Part shown: piece by piece, positions 1-9,667 of the stretch
How positions within the stretch are numbered: the stretch's first letter is position 1
How the letters are laid out: each line of letters starts with the position of its first letter
NCBI GenBank assembly: GCA_026399375.1
Contig: JAPLRD010000086.1
Span: 1-39,808, forward strand
DNA from: Pseudomonadota bacterium
GTDB taxonomy: Bacteria > Pseudomonadota > Gammaproteobacteria > Burkholderiales > SG8-39
DNA: 39,808 bases
Reading direction: 5' to 3'
Notes under the pieces: model-generated
Seen by the model: only the letters and a program-made list of their open reading frames with translations
Database searches by the model: none
Told to the model about the DNA's origin: nothing
Program-made: the position numbers and the translations under genes

Positions 1-751
1 TCTTGTTCTTCACCACTTTCACCCGCGTTTCATTGCCGATCACTTCGTCGTTCTTCTTGATCGAACCTATGCGGCGGATGTCCAGGCGCACCGAAGCGTA
101 GAACTTGAGCGCATTGCCGCCGGTGGTGGTTTCCGGGCTGCCGAACATGACGCCTATCTTCATGCGGATCTGGTTGATGAAAATCACCAGGGTATTGGTG
201 CGTTTGATGTTGGAAGTGAGTTTCCTCAGAGCCTGGCTCATCAGGCGCGCCTGCAAGCCCATCTGCGGTTCGCCCATCTCGCCCTCGATCTCGGCCTTGG
301 GCGTGAGCGCCGCGACCGAATCGATGACCACCACATCCACCGAACCGGAACGCACCAGCATGTCGGCGATCTCCAGCGCCTGCTCGCCCGTGTCCGGCTG
401 CGAGATAAGCATGTCCTCGACCTTCACGCCCAGCTTCTGCGCATATTGCGGGTCGAGCGCGTTCTCGGCGTCGATGAAGGCGGCGGTGCCGCCCAGTTTC
501 TGCATTTCCGCAATGACCTGCAAAGTCAGCGTGGTCTTGCCCGATGATTCCGGTCCGTAGATCTCGACCACGCGCCCGCGCGGCAGCCCGCCTACGCCCA
601 GCGCGATGTCCAGACCGAGGGAGCCGGTGGAGACCACCTGCACGTCGTCCTGTATCGCGTCCGAGTCCATGCGCATGATGGACCCCTTGCCGAACTGCTT
701 TTCGATTTGAGCAAGTGCGGCTGCGAGGGCTTTGGTCTTGTTGTCGTCCAT
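1..751 (-). CDS. recA: RecA recombinase (C-terminus cut off by window edge)
   Basis: RecA is the DNA-dependent ATPase that forms filaments on single-stranded DNA, drives strand exchange and triggers LexA self-cleavage in the SOS response. Reading from the ATG at 751, the protein begins [20 protein letters not shown] and carries the Walker A motif GPESSGKT. About 250 of the usual 340-350 residues are present; the frame is still open at base 1, ending in the region [11 protein letters not shown]. The start follows a good ribosome binding site (AAGGAG, six bases before ATG). It lies downstream of lexA on the same strand, with its own SOS box at 816-831, so both genes of the SOS switch are adjacent but separately controlled. 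Confidence 0.97.
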   Translation of the reverse strand, partial: MDDNKTKALAAALAQIEKQFGKGSIMRMDSDAIQDDVQVVSTGSLGLDIALGVGGLPRGRVVEIYGPESSGKTTLTLQVIAEMQKLGGTAAFIDAENALDPQYAQKLGVKVEDMLISQPDTGEQALEIADMLVRSGSVDVVVIDSVAALTPKAEIEGEMGEPQMGLQARLMSQALRKLTSNIKRTNTLVIFINQIRMKIGVMFGSPETTTGGNALKFYASVRLDIRRIGSIKKNDEVIGNETRVKVVKNK

Positions 752-815
752 GTAAATCTCCTTCGGTTTCGGTGGCTATTGGTGCATCAACGGGCGCTAT
801 GCTACCAGCGTTGAC

Positions 816-848
816 CTGTATTTTTATACAGTTTTAGTTAAAATGCAA
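816..848 (-). promoter_or_regulatory. recA promoter with LexA (SOS) box
   Basis: Bases 816-831 form CTGTATTTTTATACAG, a full CTGT-N8-ACAG LexA box, 64 bases upstream of the recA ATG. On the minus strand a possible -35 (TTGCAT, 843-848) and a -10-like AAAAAT (820-825) stand 17 bases apart, which would put the -10 inside the LexA box. The box is seen directly; the promoter hexamers are an inference. Confidence 0.9.
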
Positions 849-888
849 CACCCTAATAAAAACAAATACTTGACGCAAAGGAAAGAAA

Positions 889-1491
889 CTACAGACTGCG
901 GCCTGCGCGTATCACACCGACACCCAGGCCTTCGATGACGAATTCCTCGCGTCTGGTGTCGACAATGATGGGCTCAAATTCGGGGTTCTCCGGCAGGAGC
1001 TCGACGATAGCGCCGCGGCGCCGCAGGCGCTTCACCGTCACCTCGTCGTGCAGGCGCGCCACCACGACCTGCCCGGGTCGCGCTTCGCTGGTCTTGTGCA
1101 CCGCGAGCAGGTCGCCGTCGTGTATGCCGGCGTCGCGCATGCTCATGCCCTGCACCGTGAGCAGGTAGTCGGCGCGCGGTTTGAATAGCGCCGGGTCGAC
1201 CTGGTAGTGCGCCTGTATGTGTTCTTCCGCGAGGATGGGCGAACCGGCTGCTACGCGCCCGATCAGCGGAATACCGCCGCCGTCTTTCAGCCGTATTCCC
1301 CGGGCCGACCCCTTGACGATTTCGATCGCGCCCTTGCGTTCGAGCATGCGCAGGTGCTCTTCCGCTGCGTTGTGGGAACTGTAGTCCATGGCCTCCGCGA
1401 TCTCGGCCCGGGTGGGCGGCAGGCCGGTGGTTTCGATGGCCTTGCGGATCAGCGTCAGGATTTCCTGCTGCTTGGCGGTAAGCGCTTCCAT
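889..1491 (-). CDS. lexA: LexA SOS repressor / self-cleaving protease
   Basis: LexA represses SOS genes and is inactivated by RecA-stimulated self-cleavage. The 200-residue protein has an N-terminal winged helix-turn-helix (about residues 28-48, [20 protein letters not shown]) and a C-terminal S24 peptidase domain. The cleavage site is Ala82-Gly83 (RVAAGSP), and the catalytic pair is Ser117 (GMSMRDAG) and Lys154 (VTVKRL). The start was set at the ATG at 1491 ([10 protein letters not shown]), which matches the usual N-terminus; a TTG five codons upstream is less likely. An SOS box at 1518-1533 lies 26 bases ahead of the start, so the gene is autoregulated. recA follows 137 bases downstream. 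Confidence 0.97.
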   Translation of the reverse strand: MEALTAKQQEILTLIRKAIETTGLPPTRAEIAEAMDYSSHNAAEEHLRMLERKGAIEIVKGSARGIRLKDGGGIPLIGRVAAGSPILAEEHIQAHYQVDPALFKPRADYLLTVQGMSMRDAGIHDGDLLAVHKTSEARPGQVVVARLHDEVTVKRLRRRGAIVELLPENPEFEPIIVDTRREEFVIEGLGVGVIRAGRSL

Positions 1492-1517
1492 GGACGGACC
1501 CCACAATTGACCGGATG

Positions 1518-1550
1518 CTGTATTTTCATACAGTTTTTACCGCCTGGCAA
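1518..1550 (-). promoter_or_regulatory. lexA promoter with LexA (SOS) box
   Basis: Bases 1518-1533 read CTGTATTTTCATACAG, a CTGT-N8-ACAG LexA box differing from the recA box at one base. On the minus strand a TTGCCA (1545-1550) and a GAAAAT (1522-1527) are spaced by 17 bases, the same architecture as at recA, with the -10 inside the box. This supports autorepression. Confidence 0.9.
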
Positions 1551-1605
1551 GCCCATCCGCGAGAAGTCCGCGAGAAGCGCGGCCAAGAGCGCTTGCGCTG
1601 CGCAA

Positions 1606-4320
1606 TCAGCCCAGCCGTCGAATCCCCACGCGCACCAGATCCGCGGAGGAGCCGGTCGCATCGGTGAGCGCGAGCGACATGCCCACCAGCGAATTCAAAC
1701 TGGGAGACTTCATGTCTTTGGCGTAGGGCGTGGCCCAGTGGTTGAACTGCCCGATCATCAGGAGCGTGTCCGGGCGTATGCCCTGGCGCAGGACCGCGGG
1801 CCCCTGGGTCTTGCCTATGTAGGAATGCACTTCCACCAGGTCGCCGTCCTCGATGCCTAGTTCGGCCGCGCGCCCGGCGTTCATCACGACGCCGCGGTGC
1901 CCCTTCATGTTTCCTGCCACCTCGTCCATCACCTGGATGCCCACGTTGGAACCCCATGCGTACTGCATGCTGCGCGCGGTGATCAGCCAGAACGGGTAAT
2001 CCTCGAGCTTGCCGCCGCGCGTCAGCGACTCCCTCTCCCAGATGCCCGGGAAATCCTTGTACGGAGGCAGCGCCGTGTATTCCTCCAGTTGCGTGTCCCA
2101 CCAGGTGATGCCCTGCTCGTGCAACCGGTTGCCCAACTGCGCGCCCACCCGCAGCAGCCTTTCCTGATACGGCATTTCGAAACGTATGCCCTGCCTGCGC
2201 AACTCCGGCAGCAGGTACCAGGTCAGGCGCGAGATCGGCCGCGTGCGGTAACCCTGCTCGCGATACCAGTCCAGTCCGTCGCTGGCTTCACCATAAGTGA
2301 GTTCCGAACTCGCCGCGCGGCACATGCGGTCCCAGATTTCCTCCGCCGAATGTTTCACTGCAGGATCGAGCGAGTAGTCGTAGTCCTTGCCTTTCAACGC
2401 CGTGCAGGCGGAGCCGCGGTTGATCGAGCTGTTGTACTTCTCCAGCAGGCCGGTGCGCGCCGCCAGGTCCGTCGCGATGTCGGTGAAATCGCGCGTCTCG
2501 CCCAGCGGCTTCACCGCCGGCTGGCGCAACGCGAACCCTTCGTGATCCCAGAAGGACTCGATGAACTTGGTGCCGCCGATGCGGATGAGCTGCGTGCTCT
2601 CCAGGTCGGTGCATTCGGGCAGCAGGATGTCGGCCATCCAGTTGGTTTCGTCGGGCACGTAGGCGAAACCGACCACGAACGGAAACTCGGCGATGCGATT
2701 CACGACCTCGGCCGTATCCCAGAACGAGATCGAAGGATTGGTGCGGTAGACGAACCACACCGCCGGCGCCGTGACGGGCTTCCAGTTTTCCGGCGACTGC
2801 TTGCGGAACATCCAGGCGAAGTGGGTCGGCCCCAGCGCCTGGCTCCACGGCGAATTCGCCGACAGCGGGATCAGCGTGGCGTGCGCGTTGCGCACTTTGG
2901 CGCTCGGTTCCCAGTTTTCCACGTCGGTCGGATTCATCGGGAAATGCATGAATCCGTCCGGCCCCATTTTCACGCTCGCCTGGCGCGAAGTCGCCGGACG
3001 GTTGAGGCGCACCGTCGTGCCCAGCGTCCCGCCGGGCACTTCGAGCGCGCCGAGCAGGCACGGGATGAGCGTGCGCGCCCAGACGCACTCGTAGCCGCCC
3101 CAGCCGTTGTTGACCGTGCGCCCCAAGGAAATCGACACCGGCCGAAACGGCAGCACCTCGCCGTCGATCTCCACCGTCTGGCCGACGCAGGCCGCCTCGA
3201 GGAATTCCGCGGTGATGCGGCGTATGGTTCCCGGCGCGATGTCGCACACCTTCTCCGCCCACTCCGGCGTGTAGGACTTTACGTGATCGATCAGCTGGCC
3301 GAAGGCGGTCTGCGCCTCTATGCCCTGGTGCATCCACTTGTCCTTGTCCGCGCCGACTTCCAGCGCGTCCAGCTTGAACGTCCCCTCCAGCGCCGGGTCG
3401 GCGTCCGGATGATCGTGCGCCACCGGGCGCTGCGTATTCAGGTCCCAGATCAGCGCTTTCTGCGTCTGCGGGTCGCGCAGATAATAGCCGTGCGGTCCGA
3501 TCAGATAGGGCGAACCGGTTTGCGCCTTGATAAACGGCATGTCGAGCTTTTCGCGCGGATGCTCGTGCAGCATCAGGTGAATCATGGCGAAAAGAAACGC
3601 CGCGTCGGTCTTGGGCTTGATCGGGATCCACTCCGCGGAACAGGCTCCGGTCACCGAGATATGCGGCTCCACCTGCACGCGCTTCATGCCGCTCACGCGC
3701 GCATCTGCATGGCGCCAGGTGCCGATCACGCCGCCCGAGGCCTCGGAGTTGGCGCCGAAAGACAGCACGTAGCGCGTGCTCGGGGTATCGGGGCAGACGG
3801 TGAACGCGCGATGCCACAGTTCGCCGTAGAAGTGCTCGGAATGGGTACAGTTGACGCCCTGCCCGCTGCCGAAGGAAAAATCCACCGGACCCCACGCCGC
3901 GAGAAAGGCGGGGAAGGTGCCCATGTAATAGGTCGGAATGCCGCCGCCGCCGAAACTCGCCGCAAGTCGCGGGTAGCCCTCTTCGTCGAGCAGCCCCTTG
4001 GCCCGCGTCTCGTTCAGCTTCGCGGCCACCGTGTCCAGCGCCTCTTCCCAGCTGATGGGCACGAACTTCGGGTCGTGCTCGCGCCCCTTCTTCGGGTTGG
4101 TGCGCTTCATCGGCCGCAGCACCCGGTGCGGGTTGTAGGTCTTCTGCACCAGCCCATAGGCCTTGACGCAGCACTTGCCGCCGCCCGGATGCACTTCCGC
4201 GGCCTTGAAATTCGGCTCGACCTCCGTCACCACGCCGTCTTCGACCTTGACCTGCAACAGGTCTGGACCCGCCACGCACTGGAAACAGTACTCGGGGACC
4301 TTGCGCACGGACTGCGTCAT
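1606..4320 (-). CDS. Molybdopterin oxidoreductase, DMSO reductase family catalytic subunit
   Basis: A protein of about 904 residues of the complex iron-sulfur molybdoenzyme type. The N-terminus has YCFQC (Cys12, Cys15) and GKCCVKAYG (Cys50/51) around a VEDGVV turn. This resembles the cluster-binding segment of the family, but the usual third cysteine is missing. A Cys at about residue 158 (GVNCTHSEH) is a candidate molybdenum ligand. The C-terminal dinucleotide-binding domain includes EDGDLVEVHS. There is no Tat signal, so it is probably cytoplasmic. The start at 4320 has AGGAG six bases upstream; an ATG two codons earlier would sit on that site. Size and soluble nature resemble the catalytic subunit of phenylacetyl-CoA:acceptor oxidoreductase (PadB), but this is only a possibility. 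No iron-sulfur or membrane partner subunit is encoded beside it. Confidence 0.85.
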   Translation of the reverse strand: MTQSVRKVPEYCFQCVAGPDLLQVKVEDGVVTEVEPNFKAAEVHPGGGKCCVKAYGLVQKTYNPHRVLRPMKRTNPKKGREHDPKFVPISWEEALDTVAAKLNETRAKGLLDEEGYPRLAASFGGGGIPTYYMGTFPAFLAAWGPVDFSFGSGQGVNCTHSEHFYGELWHRAFTVCPDTPSTRYVLSFGANSEASGGVIGTWRHADARVSGMKRVQVEPHISVTGACSAEWIPIKPKTDAAFLFAMIHLMLHEHPREKLDMPFIKAQTGSPYLIGPHGYYLRDPQTQKALIWDLNTQRPVAHDHPDADPALEGTFKLDALEVGADKDKWMHQGIEAQTAFGQLIDHVKSYTPEWAEKVCDIAPGTIRRITAEFLEAACVGQTVEIDGEVLPFRPVSISLGRTVNNGWGGYECVWARTLIPCLLGALEVPGGTLGTTVRLNRPATSRQASVKMGPDGFMHFPMNPTDVENWEPSAKVRNAHATLIPLSANSPWSQALGPTHFAWMFRKQSPENWKPVTAPAVWFVYRTNPSISFWDTAEVVNRIAEFPFVVGFAYVPDETNWMADILLPECTDLESTQLIRIGGTKFIESFWDHEGFALRQPAVKPLGETRDFTDIATDLAARTGLLEKYNSSINRGSACTALKGKDYDYSLDPAVKHSAEEIWDRMCRAASSELTYGEASDGLDWYREQGYRTRPISRLTWYLLPELRRQGIRFEMPYQERLLRVGAQLGNRLHEQGITWWDTQLEEYTALPPYKDFPGIWERESLTRGGKLEDYPFWLITARSMQYAWGSNVGIQVMDEVAGNMKGHRGVVMNAGRAAELGIEDGDLVEVHSYIGKTQGPAVLRQGIRPDTLLMIGQFNHWATPYAKDMKSPSLNSLVGMSLALTDATGSSADLVRVGIRRLG

Positions 4321-4330
4321 GAACATCTCC

Positions 4331-4412
4331 TCTTAGGGTCTGTTGCAATATGAGGGGATACATCCCCTCATACTCCCCTAAATTGGCCGTTGCAAAATTC
4401 ATTTTGCAACGG
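4331..4412. repeat. Double-hairpin intergenic repeat, copy 1
   Basis: This lies between the divergent oxidoreductase and crotonase genes. Hairpin 1 (4349-4372) has perfect 10-bp arms (TATGAGGGGA / TCCCCTCATA) and a 4-base loop. Then comes CCCCTAAAT. Hairpin 2 (4387-4412) has perfect 12-bp arms (CCGTTGCAAAAT / ATTTTGCAACGG) and a 2-base loop. The leader 4331-4348 and the linker resemble the copy at 34524-34611. It lies upstream of both genes, so it is not simply a terminator. Hairpin 1 falls in the probable leader of the oxidoreductase mRNA. Confidence 0.75.
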
Positions 4413-4530
4413 GTTATAAGCGAGCCCGCCGGATTCGCCGAGCTTCCGCATTGCCGCTAGACTGACGGATTATAGCCACACTTGTGCGAGCGCAGGCGCG
4501 ATGCACGACAACAGGGAAAAGGAAACCGGA

Positions 4531-5310
4531 ATGGAACGCTCATGGAACCATTGCACGGCCGCCGTCGACGAACGCGGTGTCGCACTGCTGAAGATCATCC
4601 GCTCCGGATCGATGAACGTGCTCGGCACACCGGTCGTGGACGATTTGCGCGCCGCGCTCGCGGCACTGCATTCCGCCGGCGGATTGCGCTTGCTGCTGCT
4701 GCGCGGCGATGGGGACAAGGCGTTTGTCGGCGGCGCGGACATCAAGGAAATGGCGCGCCTGACCCAAGGCAGCGCGGAAACCTTCATCACCAATCTGCAT
4801 GATCTGTGCGAGCAGGTGCGGCAGTTTCCGGTGCCCGTCATCGCGCGCATTCCCGGCTGGTGCCTGGGTGCGGGACTGGAGTTGGCCATGGCCTGCGACA
4901 TCCGGATCGCGGCCGAAGATTCGAAGTACGCCATGCCCGAGGTCCGGGTAGGCATTCCTTCGGTGATTCATGCCGCGCTCATGCCGCGCCTGCTCGGAAG
5001 CACCCGGGCGGGTTGGCTGGTCCTCACCGGCGAAACCATAGACGCTGCCACGGCGCTGGACTGGAGCCTTGTCAACAGCGTGGTGCCGCTGATGCAGCTC
5101 GATGAGAAGATCGGCGAAGTGGTGAACGGGCTTCTCGCCTGCGGCGACCAGGCCCTGCGCACGCAGAAAGCGCTGCTGCGCTCATGGGAGGAACTGCCGC
5201 TGTCGCAGGCGCTGCAGCAGAGCATCGCCGCGTTCGGCAGGGCATTCACCACCGGCGAGCCGCAGAAATACATGCAGGCGTTTCTCGACAGGCCGCGGCC
5301 CAAACGCTAG
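4531..5310 (+). CDS. Enoyl-CoA hydratase / crotonase family protein
   Basis: A crotonase-fold protein of 259 residues. It probably hydrates an enoyl-CoA in a fatty or aromatic acid degradation route; the substrate is unknown. Both catalytic glutamates of enoyl-CoA hydratases are present: Glu117 (GLELAM) and Glu137 (MPEVRVG), 20 residues apart as in the classical enzymes. The oxyanion-hole segment FVGGADIKEM is also present. The start at 4531 was chosen because AAGGA lies 9-10 bases upstream; an in-frame ATG at 4501 has no ribosome binding site. It is transcribed away from the molybdenum enzyme and ends 7 bases from the convergent amrS gene. Pairing with an oxidoreductase suggests a CoA-thioester pathway, which is inference. 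Confidence 0.88.
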   Translation: MERSWNHCTAAVDERGVALLKIIRSGSMNVLGTPVVDDLRAALAALHSAGGLRLLLLRGDGDKAFVGGADIKEMARLTQGSAETFITNLHDLCEQVRQFPVPVIARIPGWCLGAGLELAMACDIRIAAEDSKYAMPEVRVGIPSVIHAALMPRLLGSTRAGWLVLTGETIDAATALDWSLVNSVVPLMQLDEKIGEVVNGLLACGDQALRTQKALLRSWEELPLSQALQQSIAAFGRAFTTGEPQKYMQAFLDRPRPKR

Positions 5311-5317
5311 GGTCCGC

Positions 5318-6405
<1,088 letters not shown>

Positions 6406-6409
<4 letters not shown>

Positions 6410-7779
6410 TCTGTTCCGCCCTTCTTCTCTGTTTCTTTCCACTTCAGCACGCTATAGCGCTGAATGCGGCATTTCGCCGTGCTCGTGCCTGGCGGCAATC
6501 CGGCCTTTCGCTTGAGCTCGGCCACGAATTGTTCCGGGTCGGGCAGGCTTTCCCAGACTTGCGGCAGGAACGTGCCGCGCGCACCACCGCATTCCAGGAT
6601 CAGGCCGTCCTCGCCCGGACGCAGCTGCGCGATCAAATCGGCGTGATCGGCAAAAGCAAGCAGCTTGGGCGTGGACAGCAGCGACACCTCGATTCGCGTG
6701 GCGGGAAGTTCTTCGCGCGCGAGCCTGGCGAAGCGCGGATCGGAGAAGGCCGCTGCGCGCGCATTGTGGCTGACATCCTCGCCCAGCGGCCGGTGTGCCT
6801 CCAGGCTGCCGATGCAGCCGCGCAAACCGCCGCCCTGAGTCAGCGTGACGAAACTCGCGCGCGACGGTTTGAGCCAGGACACCTCGGGCAACGGCTGTTG
6901 CGCCGCCACACCCAGCGCCGACTCTATGCTGTTGCGCGCGATGGCGAGCAGCGTGCGTCCATGCGCCTCGCCGAAATCCGGCGCGCCCTCCCAGAACGCG
7001 AACGACGCATAACCCACCACGCGGCCGCGGCCGCCGGCGGTGTCGCCGGAGTTGCGCAAATCGAGCAATTCGACATTGAGTTGGTGGCGCTTCGCGGCCA
7101 GCAGCAACCCTGCGACCGGCGTCGCGCCGCAGGCCTGTTCGTGGTCGATGGCGGTGGAGAAGTCCAGTATCGCCTGCGTGGTGCCGCGGTCGATCGCGCA
7201 AGCCTCGTCGTAGGGCCGGTAATGCGACAGGTCGGAGCTGATGACGATCAGCGTCTCCTCCCCGCCCCAGAGTATTTCCAGAACTTCTGCGACCTGCGCC
7301 GGCGTGGCGTCGCCCACGGCCAGCGGCACCAGGCTGAATTCGCCCAGCACCCGTTGCAGGAAAGGCAGCTGCACTTCCAGCGCGTGCTCCTCGGCATGCG
7401 CCGCACTGCTCACCACCACCTGGGACAGGCCTGCGAGCGATTCGATCGCCGCGCGATCGATCGGGACCTGGCCTAGCGGCGTGGCGAAGGCGGCGGCGTC
7501 CGGCAGCGCGAGTCCGCGCACCACCACGCGATGGCAGGGACCGAGCAAGGCCACGCGGCGCACGATACCGCGCGCCGGGCGCAGCCTGTCGTACGCTTCC
7601 GCGGCGATATTGCCCGAATAGACATAGCCTGCGTGCGGCACGATCAGCGCCTTGGGAAAACCGGGAGCCAGGCCGGCTCCGGCGCTGTGCGCCAGCATGT
7701 TGTCGACCTCCCACGCCAGCTCGCGTGCGTTGGCGGGATAGAACATGCCGGCGACTGCCGCGGGACGAACCTGGACCAT
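6406..7779 (-). CDS. Memo-AMMECR1 fusion protein (AmmeMemoRadiSam system)
   Basis: A 457-residue fusion of two conserved domains. The N-terminal Memo domain (about residues 1-275) keeps its metal-site residues: His in PHAGYVYSG, His in GPCHR, Asp and His in SSDLSHY, and Cys in ACGATPV. The C-terminal AMMECR1 domain (about 280-455) has the hallmark LRGCIGSLEA. In prokaryotes these two domains and a radical SAM enzyme often occur together, here as a fusion followed by amrS with a 4-base overlap. The biochemical role is unsettled; a redox or modification function is inference. The start at 7779 (MVQVRPAAVAGMFYPA) matches the family; the frame stays open for 40 codons upstream. A promoter lies at 7808-7835. 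Confidence 0.9.
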
Positions 7780-7807
7780 GGCCCTGAGAGGGGGAAGGTG
7801 ATGCTTT

Positions 7808-7835
7808 ATTCTAGGCCGGCTTGCGGCCCGGTCAA
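7808..7835 (-). promoter_or_regulatory. Sigma-70 type promoter for the Memo-AMMECR1/amrS operon
   Basis: On the minus strand TTGACC (7830-7835) and TAGAAT (7808-7813) are separated by 16 bases, about 29 bases ahead of the ATG at 7779. The match to the consensus is good and the site also supports the start chosen for the gene. Confidence 0.6.
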
Positions 7836-7879
7836 GCCCGAATGTCCGCGCCCGCCAAATCACCGGCAGCCGGCCGGTT

Positions 7880-8614
7880 TCAGGGTTTTGCCAGGGCACC
7901 CAGCCGCGAGGCGAGTTCGTCCGAACGCAGGGACTGCGTGAACGCCGCGCGCTGCGCCGCGACGTCGATGGCGCCGTCGGCGGTCTGGTTCAGGAATTTC
8001 TTCATCGACGCGACCACGTTGGGCTCGCACTCCAGTATCGCCTTTACGTAGGCCTGCACCGTGGCGTCGAACTGCGCGCGGTCCACGAGTTCCGTGAGAA
8101 ACCCGATGCGCAGCATTTCTTCGTCCCCGACCGTCTGCGCGGTTAGAAACAGTTTTTTCGCCGCATTCAGGCCGAGGCGCGTGACATAGCGGCGCAAGCC
8201 GCCGGGATAGTAGTGCAGGCCGAATTTCGCGGCGGGCATGAACATGCGCGAGCCGCGCACACCGATGCGGAAATCACAGCACAGCGCGAGGTCGACGGCC
8301 CCGCCGTAGGCCGAACCGTTCAAGGCGCAGACCACAGGCAGCGGCAGCGATTCCAGGGTATCGAGCAGTTTCTCCAGCCGGTCGTCCAGATGTTCGCGTA
8401 TCGCATGCACGGTATAACCCGAGCTGAACGTCTTCTCGCCGCTTCCGGTGACGACGAGCACGCGCACACCTGGCTGCCCCACCACGCGCTCGAAATGCCG
8501 CATCAATATCGGCAGGTCGTCGGGATCGATGCGGTTGTGTTCCTCTGGGCGGCAGAAGCGCAGGGTCGCCACGCCGTCGGCGATGGCCAGTGTCGGGCTG
8601 GAAGCGTTGCTCAT
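7880..8614 (-). CDS. Crotonase superfamily protein with non-hydratase active site
   Basis: A 244-residue crotonase-fold protein. The CoA-binding and oxyanion-hole segments are recognisable (FSSGYTVHAI; NGSAYGGAVDLALCCD). The two glutamates needed for hydration are not: they are Asp108 (GGAVDLAL) and Ala128 (MPAAKFGL). A GLHYYPGG loop follows the second position; its tyrosines recall the active-site loop of methylmalonyl-CoA decarboxylase-type crotonases. It probably acts on a CoA thioester as an isomerase, decarboxylase or thioesterase rather than a hydratase. It is last in a minus-strand run after a class III CoA-transferase and a Bug receptor, 55 bases beyond the latter, which suggests a shared catabolic role. 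Confidence 0.85.
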   Translation of the reverse strand: MSNASSPTLAIADGVATLRFCRPEEHNRIDPDDLPILMRHFERVVGQPGVRVLVVTGSGEKTFSSGYTVHAIREHLDDRLEKLLDTLESLPLPVVCALNGSAYGGAVDLALCCDFRIGVRGSRMFMPAAKFGLHYYPGGLRRYVTRLGLNAAKKLFLTAQTVGDEEMLRIGFLTELVDRAQFDATVQAYVKAILECEPNVVASMKKFLNQTADGAIDVAAQRAAFTQSLRSDELASRLGALAKP

Positions 8615-8640
8615 GAGTATCCCGGTTGTGTAGAGAAAAT

Positions 8641-8661
8641 CCCTTGCACTGATGGCAAGGG
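8641..8661 (-). terminator. Possible weak terminator or attenuator after the Bug gene
   Basis: Arms CCCTTGC / GCAAGGG (7 bp, 7-base loop) are followed on the minus strand by ATTTTCT. It lies between the Bug receptor gene and the crotonase gene and could reduce read-through. The stem is short and the T run imperfect. Confidence 0.3.
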
Positions 8662-8669
8662 CCGCGCGC

Positions 8670-9656
8670 TCAGTCGAGCTTTAATCCGAGTTCGCCTGCC
8701 AACTTGCCGAAGCGCTGGAAATCGTTCTTGAGAAGCGCGTCGAATTCCTCCGCGCTCGAAATGTAGACCTCGGCGCCCTGGTCGCGTATGCGATCGGCGA
8801 CGTCCCTGGATTTCAGCGCGGCGTTGATTTCGACGCGCAACTTTTCCAGTGTGGCCGGGGGCGTTCCGGCAGGCGCGAACAGCCCGAACCAGGCGTTGAG
8901 TTGCAACTGGGGAAATCCGGCCTCGGCCACGGTCGGCACGTCCTTGATCACGTCCTGCCGCGCGCTGCTGGTCACCGCCAGAGCGCGCAGGCTGCCGGCG
9001 CGCACGTGGCCGATGGCGGAGGGCAGGGTCGCGTAATAGATATCGATCCGGCCGCCGATGAGATCGGTCATCGCCGCGGCTGCGCCTTTATACGGAATGT
9101 GCAGGGTGCGCACGCCCGCGCTGCGATCGAAGAGCTCGCCCAGGAAGTGCTGTATCGAACCGTTGCCGGCCGAACCGAAGGTGACTTTTTCCGGTGCGCC
9201 GCGCGCCTTGTCGGCCAGGTCCTTCATGCTGCGCAGCGGACTCGCGCCACCGACGACGATGGCGATCGGCAGGGTCGCGACTGAGGCGACCGTAACAAAG
9301 TCCCTCTGGATGTCGAAGCTCAGATTGCGGTAGACGAAGGGGTTGACCGCATGCGTTCCGACATAGCCCATGAGCAGCGTATGTCCGTCGGCAGGCGACT
9401 TCGCCACCAGTTCCATGCCGATGTTGCCGCCGGCCCCGGGACGATTGTCGACGATCACCGGCTGCTTCAGCCCGGCCGACAGCCGTTCGCTCAACATGCG
9501 CGCGAGCGCATCGGACGAACCGCCCGTCGCCTGCGGCACGACGATGGTCACCTGCTTCCACGGAAACACCCGCGCCTGCGCCATTGCGGTGTCTGGCGCG
9601 ATGGCCAGTGCGGCAAGCAGCGGCAGCATTGCACGCCCGATATCGAATGCCCGCAT
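8670..9656 (-). CDS. Bug-family (TctC-like) periplasmic solute-binding protein
   Basis: A 328-residue receptor of the tripartite tricarboxylate transporter type. These proteins bind carboxylic acids or related small solutes in the periplasm. A Sec signal peptide is visible (hydrophobic stretch ending in TAMAQ, cleavage near residue 26). Family hallmarks include IVVPQATGGSSDALARMLS, IVDNRPGAGGNIGME and IPYKGAAAAMTDLIGGRID. The ATG at 9656 was chosen because GGGAGG stands 5 bases upstream; another ATG at 9671 overlaps the preceding stop. No TctA or TctB membrane subunit lies nearby, as is common for orphan Bug proteins. Its position directly behind a CoA-transferase suggests the ligand is the acid that enzyme activates. 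Confidence 0.92.
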   Translation of the reverse strand: MRAFDIGRAMLPLLAALAIAPDTAMAQARVFPWKQVTIVVPQATGGSSDALARMLSERLSAGLKQPVIVDNRPGAGGNIGMELVAKSPADGHTLLMGYVGTHAVNPFVYRNLSFDIQRDFVTVASVATLPIAIVVGGASPLRSMKDLADKARGAPEKVTFGSAGNGSIQHFLGELFDRSAGVRTLHIPYKGAAAAMTDLIGGRIDIYYATLPSAIGHVRAGSLRALAVTSSARQDVIKDVPTVAEAGFPQLQLNAWFGLFAPAGTPPATLEKLRVEINAALKSRDVADRIRDQGAEVYISSAEEFDALLKNDFQRFGKLAGELGLKLD

Positions 9657-9667
9657 GTCGACCTCCC

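Noticed and set aside
1897-4353. An 818-codon plus-strand open frame opposite the molybdenum enzyme
   Set aside because: The opposite strand has cofactor motifs and a good ribosome binding site; the plus-strand translation is Arg/His-rich with no motif, so it is a shadow.
4349-4372. Hairpin 1 of the repeat as a transcription terminator
   Set aside because: At this copy it lies between divergent genes, where no transcript ends, and there is no T run.
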